Source: Sipunculus nudus
Taxonomy: Eukaryota; Annelida; Sipuncula; Golfingiida; Sipunculidae
NCBI GenBank assembly: GCA_026874595.1
Contig: CM049320.1
Coordinates: 49,178,714-49,242,713, forward strand
Direction of reading: 5' to 3'
DNA: 64,000 nt
Shown: positions 47,501 to 64,000 of the stretch, piece by piece
Layout: each line of letters opens with the position of its first letter
How positions within the stretch are numbered: position 1 is the first letter of the stretch
Notes under the pieces: generated by a model
What the model was told of the DNA's origin: nothing
What the model saw: only the letters and a program-made list of their open reading frames with translations
Databases searched by the model: none
Program-made: the position numbers and the translations under genes

Positions 47501-47650
47501 GGAGGCGTCTTTACGGTACACGTGGCACTGATTTGAGCGGGCTTCGGGGGAGCCCACAGTGACGTCAACACCAACAATCAAAATCATACAAACTGCTGAA
47601 AGGAACCACACACTCCCCCTTAAGTTTAAATAATCATACAATATATACAT
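43595..47650 (-). CDS. secreted C-type lectin-like protein, three exons, with an in-frame stop codon
   Basis: Exons 47650-47410, 47086-46889 and 43809-43595 join with matching phase-1 introns (TGTG|GTAATA, CAAG|GTAAGA; acceptors GACCAG and CTTTTAG). Exon 1 gives a hydrophobic leader (VWFLSAVCMILIVGVDVTVG) and a Cys-containing linker. Exon 2 starts the C-type lectin domain (YCFLLEKMTWNNARGRCEQL, then GATLVSIETE). Exon 3 completes it with WAPNQPDH, FICVL and a final HWSICE. The four canonical disulfide cysteines are present. The Ca-site motif is QPD, which in the family favours galactose-type ligands, while the usual WND reads WDN. In exon 2 codon 141 is TAA (46905-46907), six codons before a perfect donor, so the product would stop about halfway through the domain. 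The open reading frame would otherwise be 217 residues. A recent pseudogene, a null allele or a sequence error are all possible. Confidence 0.88.
44030..44255 (+). pseudogene. 3' fragment of a non-LTR reverse transcriptase, in the lectin intron
   Basis: SYIDYCNSALLGAHHS near 44034-44080 and LQLMQNMAARTIDGVRKH, then DRISSSMLELH near 44160-44250, match the conserved region after the RT domain in CR1/Jockey-type elements (DYCNSLL ... LQ..QN.AAR). The two parts are in different frames and separated by non-homologous bases. It sits in the second intron of the lectin gene, on the opposite strand. Confidence 0.8.
44443..44527. repeat. compound (GA)n(GACA)n microsatellite
   Basis: About 26 GA units followed by about 8 GACA units. 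Confidence 0.95.
45020..46880. other. second intron of the lectin gene, otherwise featureless
   Basis: No further exon is supported. An ATCGAT-rich palindromic patch lies near 44960-44995. Short open frames on both strands look random. Confidence 0.5.
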
Positions 47651-49054
47651 ATATCAAATATTTCCCATGCACGTGAACGAAAATCTGTATTAATTTATTT
47701 AATAATATTTTAAAATATATATAGTTTTTATTTTAAAGACGACAAATATGACGTATGAATGATATTTTACAAACACATCTTTTTTGGACGTTCATCACAT
47801 ATGTTAACTACAAATATAAACAACATTTCGTGTACATCCCAACGATCCGAGTAACATTACCTAGTATACATGATTTTCCCATAGTTATACTTGCTATAGA
47901 TAAAAAAATGATCCACTAACCATGCTTTGTTTTATTCCTTTTTTTAAATTTATGTTAGGACCGATGGCTGTAAATATCCTAACTTTATGAATCATGATAA
48001 TAAGATAAATCACGAGATTTCTGTGTATACATATAACAGATCGTTGGCTGGTCTTTAAATGAATATGGAGCAAAACTGGACGCACCTGCAGGAGATATCC
48101 TCATATTTACAACATTTGTCAAAATGGAAAATGTTGAGCGGGGAATATTATCCAGAGTAAACACGCCATATCGACCGCTCCGTTGCGAAAGGAGTTACAG
48201 TAATTTTGTTTCATTTTTTTTTTTCATCTATTTTAACCGCCATGCATAATGTAATTTGTTTTACGTTATCACGTCAACGTTGCTATGGTTATTATAAACA
48301 ACTTGTCAACTAGCTTGTCAACTTAGAGGCCGCAATTGTATACTATTAATACGTACCTACCACTAATCGTGCAGTGTGCTACTGTATAATTTTGATATTG
48401 TTGTCACATATGTAATTTTAATAGTTTTTTTATCTGTTCAGTCTATAATTTATGTTTTTAATGTACAGTGTTATGAGGTGAAATCCGTGCATTGCCTATA
48501 AAAAACATCCTGTGTTCGAACCGGTATATGAACCCATTACACATTATTGATCAATAGCTTATATGCATTTAAAATTACCGATGCCGATATTTGAATGAAA
48601 TATGAATGTATATATATTTATAGCGCAAAAAACCGATTTGATTCGATGTAATAAACTGGTCTTTGCATAAAGTGTTTTGTACAGGGTACCTCCGGGTAGA
48701 TCCCTCATGACGCCTCACATATAACTAACAGGGGGCGCTTCATCGCGGCCAAATTAATCTCCATTTATACTTTATAGGGTTTTCCGAGAACGTCATGCAA
48801 AATCCATAATTCGTGTTTGCAGCTCCAGGATAAAAATACGAAAGCAATCAAGTTTGAGAATCCAATAGGTTCGGGATAAAATATGAAAATCTGCCTGCAG
48901 TGTGAAGTTACCGTTTGTCCAGATTGTACGCGGGTCTGCCTGTATGACTGTCCGGACCTTCAACTCAAAATACTCAGCGCATTTTGTTGCAGGTGCTCTT
49001 TTTATTGTGTAACACGGGCGTAACTCGTGCTGTGACACCCTCGCTAGGACGTTT

Positions 49055-49656
49055 GTTACATTCTATGTTTAATCCGTACTGGTTGAACTCTCGTTGTCAT
49101 GCTAGCTATAGGGGCTTTCTCGCCTGGTCGTGAGTCACGTGTGGACCCTGATATAAGAGACACACACAGCGATGTTCTTCTTGATGATTCCTGTAACGCG
49201 TGTTTACTGTGTTTAGTAAGATCTTTTAGACTGTTCGAGAAGTTGAAAATTCTCGGCTTAGGGTGAAGAGTATATAAAGGGGCTGTGTTTTAGAGCCGGG
49301 AGCAGCAGAGAAGATTTTCAGCGGACGCAGAAGCGTGTGTCAGTTTCTGGGACTATATCCGACGATTGGATTGTAACAAGAGCTTTACACAGGACTGTCA
49401 TTCTCCGAGAGTATACATTTAAAGAACTTATCGTTGTGACGGTGGTGGTATCCAGGTACTATGCACATTGTTTATTTTTCTATGTGATTGTATTGATTTG
49501 TTGTTATACCGCTGTTTTACTGTATAATTGTATTGATTTAGTGTATTGTAATGTTAGGGTTGTTTTAAGAATAAATTACAGTTATTTGTTAACAAAAAAT
49601 CTGACTTATATATTTATTCCCCTGGACATTTAACGCTGCCTAGTGTTACAGAATCT
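49055..49656 (+). repeat. LTR-like/promoter-like repeat, copy 2
   Basis: Begins near TGTTACATTC (about 49060) and may end at GTGTTACA (about 49655). About 205 bases in, GAGTATATAAAGGGGCTGTG gives a clear TATA box, followed by TTTTAGAGCCGGGAG. Homology to copy 1 includes AGAGACACACACAGCG, GGGACTATATCCGACGATTG and CATTTAAAGAACTTATCGTT. A short A-rich AATAAATTAC lies near 49571. Copies are too diverged to be the two ends of one recent insertion. Confidence 0.55.
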
Positions 49657-50109
49657 GATTTGTTTTTGTCTCCGTTACTGAATTTGTGTTCATCACGCAC
49701 ACGTGATCTGTTTATATTAGGTTCCGTAACAATTTCAATTTGAAAACTTTACACAAGGTAGAGCAATACTTTTGCTCGCCTACTCCGTGATGTCCGTGAT
49801 CCAGAATCCGGATCCTGGAATGCAAAGAAACGGGGGTATGAAGTTGCTATAATGTTTAAAACTTTTCATTTTCCAGAACCGGCAGGGGAGATACGAAGTC
49901 TCAGACTTGTCTGTGTATCGGCGACTAGCACGAGATATTTACAGTTATAGTGCTCGGAGTGACGGTGAAGGATTACTTGAAAATTCGCCGACGATAATGA
50001 ACTTCTTATACATCTGCAATCGAGCATGTGCACAAGTTTGCTTCTTGTATAACTTACACAATAGTCAGAAAAAATCAGCATTTGTGAAAAAAATTTAAAT
50101 TAATCGGCT

Positions 50110-50170
50110 TCTGTGATTTGACGGTAGAGCGCATCACTCAAAGCGGGTGAGTTTGAGTCGAGTAGCAGAA
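50110..50170 (+). repeat. possible tRNA-derived SINE head
   Basis: GACGGTAGAGCGCATCAC resembles an A-box region and GGGTGAGTTTGAGTCG a B-box region at the right spacing. The surrounding sequence does not form a full tRNA. Confidence 0.3.
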
Positions 50171-50481
50171 GAGTTTTTAACGGTCGGTCCAACAGGTCTT
50201 CAGGCTTCATGGCAAGACTCATGACAGTGTTCCTCTCAAAACACGTGCCCCTTTCGGGGGTTCCTCGGTGTTATGAACCAGCAGTGGTACTGATATACAC
50301 TTAAAAGGCGGCACATAAAGCTAGGTTGAGGCCAGGGTAAGCGTCTGCCATCGCTGTCTGACCTAGTCCGAAACCGAAATCAAAGTCTACCGAAGTACAT
50401 ACGTTTAAACGTTTAAACGTTTGCATAATACTTACACATAAACAGATAAATAAGAAAAGAAATATTTTTTTCTGTTTATAC

Positions 50482-50971
50482 CTGACAAAGAAGACATAAA
50501 TACAAGCCAGATCCTCCGACAGGAACGTCTCATTAAAAGATAAAGATGAGATCTCAAAGAGATTAAGATATAACAAATCACCCATGCAGTGTAAGTCGTC
50601 GCCGTCAGGTAGCGCTAGTAAGGCACAAAGGGCCTGTTTTTTTTCCTGTTATATACAGACACTTAGAGGTGAGGTTCATTTTGGGAGGTATGCTTAAATT
50701 AACAGTCCGAATTTGAATCTGTGCGCAGCCGATTTCGCCACTTTCTGTCTGGTGTCCTGTGTGTTCCTCCATACAGAATCTACAAAATATATTGTAATAA
50801 ATACGTTTGATTACTTCTTGGTCTGCAGCGCACTCTAAAGCCATTTTTCATTTCAAGGCATCGAGAACTTATTGAAACTTTCCTGTGGAAAAACAAGGTA
50901 TTTAAAAGTGCAGAGGCTGCTTGAAGGGAATAATAGTGAGCCGTCAAATACACTGCAAGTGACTCCGCCAT
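50482..50971 (-). CDS. candidate gene fragment, unrecognised protein
   Basis: A well-bounded internal segment (50645-50482) starts after TATAACAG, ends at TCAG|GTATAA and reads, in part, ALCALLALPDGDDLHCMGDL and FNETFLSEDLACIYVFFV. Upstream, ATG at 50842 opens MALECAADQEVIKRIYY and continues through CMEEHTGHQ and GCAQIQIRT. A 58-base interval starting GTTAAT would join the two in phase 0. A leader acceptor (TTTTTCCACAG) lies near 50880. An ATG at 50971 begins another short frame that may be 5' untranslated. Composition looks coding, but I know no matching family. The tiny intron is the weakest point; without it the frame closes soon after. Confidence 0.4.
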
Positions 50972-50999
50972 AATGCCTTTATAATCTAACGATATGACT

Positions 51000-52420
51000 T
51001 ATGGCCCGAATCATGTTGAAATCAATAGCCGTATTTGAATGGAGCATGAATGGTAGCATTTAAATTTTTCCATGTGTATAAATAATATTTATCCCTGTAT
51101 ATACCAGTTATCTGTAGGTGACGTACATGAACTGTACCCGAAAACCCATTTATTTAGATCAACATGTCAAATATACATTGAAGGAGAATTCTTTGGCGTT
51201 AATTGTTTTTGTGCGTTCATCACGCAGTTAGCAGACCAATAAGATCACAGTAAATAAATGTAAAGAATTATATCTGAAACAAGGCAGCGGGATAATTACA
51301 GCTCAAACAATTTGTTCATCACATTAAGATACGAATACTAGCTGTTATATAACCTTGTAACTTGTGCGGTCAAACGTTCACCACGACATCATATTCACCT
51401 TAATTACCTCCGCCAACGAAGGTGCCATAACTGTGAGATGATGTTATAAGCAAATTACGTCAATACCTCACAAGTAATAAACCGAAATGTAAAAATATAC
51501 CTTGCTTGTACATCAAATAAATTCTAAAATAAGGTCTAAATGATTTCAAAAAGATTTTGAGCGATAGTGGGTCATATATAGAGCAAGCATCAAGGCATGA
51601 AAGATTATAAGGATCGATATATATTCGGAGGTGTATGGAGAAACACATAGGCAAAAAGACAAAAAGGAAAGATTGTCAGTGGAACAATATCCAAATCCAT
51701 AGTTCAGTTTCACAGGTTTGCCTCAAAATCATGTTTTATATTTCTTTTTAGGAACATGCATCCGTCGTTCACAAAGTTCCGACTGAGTTCATTGACAACA
51801 CTTGGAGACATTTACTGGACCCCCCATGTGAGCTGTTTTCAGTTATGCAATGGAGCTGGTTGGCCTTCTTTTGTATTTTGTTCACATTAGATTCAAACAA
51901 AGCGTATATAAACCTCGATACCCTCGTACAATTGTTATTATGTGGTTTTCTGTTTGAAGAAGTGTTACCAGAAAATAAAAAAAAAAGGAACTGTGATGTC
52001 GCAAACCATCACAAATGTGAGTAGCAGAGGTCACCAGGGTCAATACTAGTGGTAGGAATTAGTTTTAAAATCATATTCGATTAATGGAATAAAATAAAGG
52101 ACCGATGATTGGTTATCAATCGATTATTATATGTATTGTCTATATTACCTTGAAATGTGCTGCATAGAATTATACCTTATAGTATTGACCGTGTAAATTC
52201 AGTCTAAATTGTACATCACGCTGAAAGGTCAACGTAAAAAGTAAATGTTTATAGTCTGATATCACCGACAATGTCTGTCTCATCCGACTTAACACTTCCT
52301 GGTCTTTCGGGCCTGTTCATTCTTGTAGCTTTTCTCAGCTCCCCGGAGAGCATACAACCAAAGCAGCAGTATCAGACGTTAGAAGGTTATTCGTTCTACA
52401 TTTGCTTTCCTCCCATGACC
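51000..52420. other. no recognised gene
   Basis: AT-rich. The only structure noticed is the diverged copy B of the ATCGAT-rich repeat at about 52045-52130. Confidence 0.5.
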
Positions 52421-52429
52421 AGTACCTAT

Positions 52430-52580
52430 TCACTCCTGGGTCGAGAGAGCACACCCTTGTGGTGAAGACTTTGCCTAGGAGTCTTAGCGCAGACGGCGGT
52501 CAGATCGTGACGCAAACCCACAACCTTGCGGTCCTAAGTCCAGCGGTATATCCATTACGCCACCACGCTCCCCGTAATGG
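52430..52580 (-). repeat. tRNA-derived SINE
   Basis: On the minus strand GGGGAGCGTGGTGGCGTAAT begins a tRNA-like head with an A-box-like TGGCGTAATGG, then CGCAAGGTTGTGGGTTTGCG as a B-box/T-arm-like segment near 52510-52530. It is not a perfect tRNA fold. Confidence 0.65.
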
Positions 52581-52599
52581 CTGGGTTATTAATACTTAT

Positions 52600-54330
52600 T
52601 CCTTGCACAAGGATTAACTTTAATGCAGTTTGGTGTTTTGTTCCCCATCTTTCTTATGTCCCTGACATTAGTATTTATCGGATAATGTGACTTCTTTCAA
52701 TGTGCATACATTACATATGATCGATTATGCCAAAAAAGGAAGTTGAATTAAAGACATTGAAAAAAACAGACCAATCATCGACAAAATCGTTTATTGGCAC
52801 ACCACAGGTAAATAGCAGTACCAATTACAATAGTTTCGACACATCCCCACAGAACACATTATCAATACTTTTGATAAAACCTAAGCTTAACACACTGTAA
52901 CGGTCTCAGCCAATGTGATCAACTCTTAAAATGCCAAAGTCATGTCAAGAGATCAACCTCGAATATGCTCCAACATGCTCGAAAATTTCTTGAATGAAAA
53001 AACTGAAACTGTTAAACATTTGATCTCTTGCAACATTTTATTTTAACTGTAATATTGAAAGTAAATATAAATTAAAGAAAATTAATCTAGTTGGGTAAAG
53101 ATTTACTAATAGACGAAGCTGTCATAAAACCCTTGAGATCTAAGAATTAGTTCTTCGCCCAACCTCTTTAGGCCCCAGGTGCTCAACTGGCAAAAATAAT
53201 GCACGGGTGTGGTATGTCTGTGCGTCGGAAGCAAGCAATCTGTTGTTTACACACACAGCAGCACCTCGGGATCAGCTGTGTCATGGCTCATACAAACGCA
53301 CTTGAAAACGACGAAAAAGCCGTTGAAAATGACTACGTATTATACCTAGGCCACTTATCCTGTTGCCACATCAGGTTATGAAAATAGCGGTCAGTTTGAA
53401 CTGTAATGACTAATATTTCAGATACAAGGTTTACTAGAGGATATGAACTAAATAAAGATGAAAACACACAAGTGATTGATATAGCTGATTTTTTTTTTTG
53501 CAACTAAAGAATGTTTCTTTAAGGAAACATTCAGAGTTTGGGAATGTGCCCCCTCCCGGGGGTCACATAATATATGCTTTATGTACAAATATTTCCATTC
53601 AACGTGAATATTAATACCAACTAATAGACCCAACATTGACACTGTTTTCTGTTCTCCTACATTCAGAAGCAGATCAAGAGGGGTTGGGGTGATAGGGGGT
53701 CCATGGGGTTTTATCATTAGTCCTCCTGGGTTTGACCCCTCATTTGTCCAACTCCTGGATCCGCGCGTGACATTCCCATTGCAAAGTACAGTTTAGAGAC
53801 CATGTGTGCAATAAGATGCGTATACTGCCTTAATAAGCTTTAGGTCGAACTTGCGAATTAATATTATATTACGTTTAGATACATGTGCCTTAGATAAGCT
53901 TCGAATATGTTGGTATTTATGAAAGATCTATCGAAATCCATAATAATATGAATAACGTTATGTCACCTGCATACTTAATCTTGTGTGCTTGCTTGCTGGT
54001 ACTGCATGCCAGGCTGAAGATTATTTAATTTATGTAAATAACTCATAATAATAATTATCTGTTTCTCAAATTGCGTTACTCAAATTTGTCACGTGGTCTC
54101 CTGTTGACGTCACATATGCGATATGTTAACACTGTCCCCTATCATTTTTTATTTTAATTGTCATATTATGTTAGTGAACTCCCAATTCATATGTCACGGG
54201 ATTAACTGGGGCCTAACCACATTTATAAATGAAATTTATTTTAACATTATATAAATCATTTATTTATATACATGTGTGTTTTGTAGATATATACAAAATC
54301 ACGCTTTAATTTATTCAGTTGAAGTGATGA
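52600..54330. other. no recognised gene
   Basis: No exon supported; short frames on both strands are of random character. Confidence 0.45.
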
Positions 54331-54334
54331 CGCC

Positions 54335-54378
54335 TCCATTCCGCTGGAGGTCGTTTCCACTCAAAATGAACCTTTTTC
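54335..54378. repeat. dispersed repeat, copy A (inverted relative to 60593)
   Basis: TCCGCTGGAGGTCGTTTCCA then CTCAAAATGAACCTTT; the reverse complement matches 60592-60625 with few differences. Confidence 0.7.
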
Positions 54379-55589
54379 AGGCACCGTGGGACGGCCGGGA
54401 CTACTTGTCTCAACTGTCATACTAAAATCAAACGTTTTTACATTTCAAGGAAACCCCTTCTAATTACATTTCACGCGCACATGCTTACAATATATTACTT
54501 ATTCCGTAAGTTCCTTACCACAAAAACATCTATGCTTATGTAACTTGTCTTAAAACAATTCTTACACGACGTACTTGAATGGACTACAATTCCCCTCCAC
54601 TCCATTAATACTTGCGGCGCTGGTTTATTTAGTTTATTTATTTAGAAGCCCGTAGGTTTGAAAGCCCACATACCCTAACCAGCAGAGTCGTACATTTGCG
54701 AGACCGATTCTCGTAGTGTGCTGATTACTCGCCGACAGGAGTGCATCTTGTAAGATATTAGGGCTATACTCGCCACCCCTTTTAACTTTAAATGGACTGA
54801 CCCACTTCTACCTCTACATGATAAAGTAGGTTTTCCCAGGGCAGGATGCAAAAAACGTCACTTATTCTCTTGTGAGTGCATGATTCAGACGTAAGTCCAG
54901 CAGCCATTTTGACGTGCCAAGGGGCTAAACGTTAATGGACAATGTGAAATTACAGGAGTCGCTGCGATTGTTTCTAGCTCCCCGATTATCACGTTTAACT
55001 AATAGACTGGCAGTATATGTTTGTCTTAAGAATAACAACATTTCAAATTCGGAAAGACCATTTGATGATTTTAAACTTATATTCCTGTGTTGTTTTATAT
55101 TATTTGTGGGAAAAATCCTACGATCTAACGAATTAAGCTTTAAGCAATTGTTAGTCTCCTATAAAGGCACAAGGTGGCGCTACGGGGAGAAGCTTGTGTG
55201 ACGATAAAAAGGCAAACTCCAGACGACTGGGTTGTCCATGGTTTCATTTCGATTGCCTGTACACTGCACGGGATCAATAGTATTTATGAATGGCGTGCAG
55301 CTGAGCATCTATTGTTTAACTTAGAACATTGTTCTCATAATTTTGTTCTTTGATAAATGGATATATTAATAATTAAATATTAAATGTATATTCTCAAAAT
55401 AAACATATGGGCTCCGGTGTCGCACTCAGGAAACAAATATGAATCTGAAGGGGTTCTGTCGTAATAAAATAACCGGAGTTGTATTTTATGTCAATAGCGT
55501 GCCACTATAAATGTGCGGTTGTTGTGTTATATCATGGGTGTTATATGAGTGATTGCCACGTCCTTCTTGGCTTAAGCCATGTATCATGT

Positions 55590-56013
55590 CCAATATTGTT
55601 ACGAAGAATTATTCAGGGAAAATACTGGGCCGATCACCGATTCGAACACATGTCGTTAGCGTACAAGTCCGGCGTACCAAACGCTGCGCTAGCAAAGCAA
55701 GCTTCACTTGCAAGACAGTTCGGTCCGCTTCTATGTCACCCCGTAACTCCCCCCCCCCCCCCGCCTTAAGAGCGTTCTGCTATCAGAACAAGACTTATCA
55801 TTCCAGGAGTTACACTTTGGTGAGCTTATTCCCGGGGCCACAGTTTACCGTCACGTTGGACGAACCCCCAATTTGTTGCGAAGACAATTTTTCAGGGGGA
55901 AAGTACTGGGCCGATCCGGGATTCGAACCCATAACGGTGGCACACATGTCCGGCGTACCAACCGCTTCACTAGCGAGACAGTTCAGTCCGCTTTTATGTC
56001 ACCCCGTAACAAT
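55590..56013 (-). repeat. two tandem copies of a second tRNA-derived SINE
   Basis: Copies at about 55596-55748 and 55870-56013 both begin, on the minus strand, with GTTACGGGGTGACAT and AAGCGGAC, followed by a head containing GCTAGTGAAGCGGTTGGTAC and a T-arm-like GGGTTCGAATCCCGGATCGG (copy at 55910-55935). A poly-C run (about 55750-55762) adjoins the first. The copies differ by about 15 percent by eye. Confidence 0.75.
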
Positions 56014-56263
56014 ATATATATAAACAGAACGAACGATCACATTTTCAGTAGTTCAATTTAATCTGACACTTTTTTTAGTTTTGTTAGCCTCTGGGTGTGA
56101 GCATTAAATCAAAAAAAGTAAATACAGTTTTGTATTTAAAATAAAATCCATTTAACAGCACATTTTAGTTGAGAGCGCATTTATGAGAGCGCATTCTCTG
56201 ATTTCCTCCATGCCCCCCTTGCTAAATAAGTCACTAATTAATCTGCATGAACTAGTTGTGGCG

Positions 56264-63020
<6,757 letters not shown>

Positions 63021-63029
63021 TCTCATGAA

Positions 63030-64000
63030 AACAATAGGAAATTATATCACAACTATACATACAACGTTGTTCATTCATCACAACTGACGCTGATAAAAAA
63101 GAATGAGGCGTTGCGCCCTGGGGCACAGTTTTTCTAAATGCGATGAAGTACATTATCATAAGTTCGCATCAATTAATCCAAATTTACCAATTTTAATCAA
63201 ATATTTATTAAATACGTAAATATTATTCCAGCTAAAACACTCATCTGATTCTCATTAAAGTCGACATAAATATGGATCCCTGTAGGCCGATTAACACATA
63301 GCAAGCTGGTACATGATATTGCACTCTAAATGAACCTCATCATATATATAATTTACATGTTATGTTAATTCGAAAAATGTCACGCTTGCGAGATGATTGT
63401 AATGATTTGACAATTAAAATGCGGACACCATCGACAAAGGAAATATCTGCAACTGGTTTTTTCACTATGTTTTTGGCCTTAGCGGCAGTTATTGTTTTAG
63501 TGCACGCATCTGACATGCTGAACATTTTCATTACTTAAATCCGCCATAGCATCATAACATTGTGAGAATAATAAATATACCGAAACCACTGTATAATTTT
63601 CCCAATTATAGCATATCAGTATTCGTCAGGTGGAACTCAGATGCTCAAGGGGGGGGGGGGGGGGGTTCGTCCGAACCCACCGAACCCCCCAGCCTACGGG
63701 CCTGCTTACTCCGAGTGCATACAGAAATATTACCTTGGTCGAACCGCCTATGTTCTTTCGGACAGAGATGCCCTGTGGCGCAACTATCCAACTGATGAAC
63801 AGTTACACTCATTTTAGTATCGACTTGAATTATTCTTATACTTGGAGGGCTTAAGTGCCAAACAGCAACAGGAGGAGGAATGCGGTCTCTTTATAAATAC
63901 TATTAGTACTTTTAAAGTTACTGTATATAACCGATGATTATTTTAAGTTTCAGGTCTGAAATAATGTAGTTTAAAGAAACCCAAAATATCTGTGTAAGAA
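63030..64000. other. upstream of the deaminase start, no gene recognised
   Basis: Would include the deaminase promoter; no TATA box at a convincing distance was seen. A G run sits at 63650-63666. Confidence 0.4.

Noticed and set aside
41933-49656. A single 7.7-kb LTR retrotransposon that captured a lectin gene
   Set aside because: The two LTR-like ends are far too diverged from each other, no gag-pol is present, and the lectin has normal introns.

Overview
The window is animal nuclear DNA: AT-rich, intron-rich and full of repeats. Genes are split by GT-AG introns and spread far apart. A bivalve or other mollusc is the best guess. The support is a multi-exon family 9 glycoside hydrolase, secreted C-type lectin and TRIM genes, tRNA-derived SINEs with a mollusc-type tail, and a repeat ending in GACA/GACG runs. 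This is inference; no species is claimed. Exon joins were made by eye from open frame, splice sites and matching intron phase.

Layout. 2.4-3.4 kb (minus): two exons forming one SH2 domain whose phosphotyrosine-binding Arg is Trp. 3.85-5.06 kb (minus): an intronless TRIM gene (RING, two B-boxes, coiled coil). 5.2-6.3 kb: degenerate tandem repeat. 11.3-11.6 kb (minus): 5' exons of a probable P2X7R-tail-domain protein. 15.5-24.5 kb (minus): nine exons giving a whole GH9 endoglucanase catalytic domain; its introns hold a TIR element, a 38-bp minisatellite and a SINE. 26.4-28.6 kb: two isolated exon-like segments and a GC-rich degenerate tandem repeat. 29.6-33.1 kb: a decayed non-LTR retrotransposon (ORF1, then reverse transcriptase) interrupted by about 72 copies of a 20-bp minisatellite. 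33.3-38.4 kb: a duplicated 0.5-kb segment with a 15-bp target-site duplication, a 1.49-kb transposon with 150-bp inverted termini, and a second inverted-repeat element. 40-41 kb: reverse transcriptase fragment and a signal-peptide exon. 41.9-49.7 kb: two diverged LTR-like TATA-bearing repeats either side of a three-exon C-type lectin gene that has an in-frame stop. 50.5-51 kb: an unrecognised candidate gene. 52-56 kb: SINEs. 56.3-63.0 kb (minus): a complete five-exon cytidine deaminase gene.

The genes look functionally unrelated: cellulose digestion, pyrimidine salvage, glycan recognition, ubiquitin ligation. I see no operon-like system. The items most worth a second look are the Arg-to-Trp SH2 domain, the lectin stop codon, the long-TIR element, the 15-bp-TSD insertion, the stop-free minisatellite, the near-perfect 34-bp hairpin at 59.8 kb, and the TIR family with copies inside introns of both the GH9 and deaminase genes.
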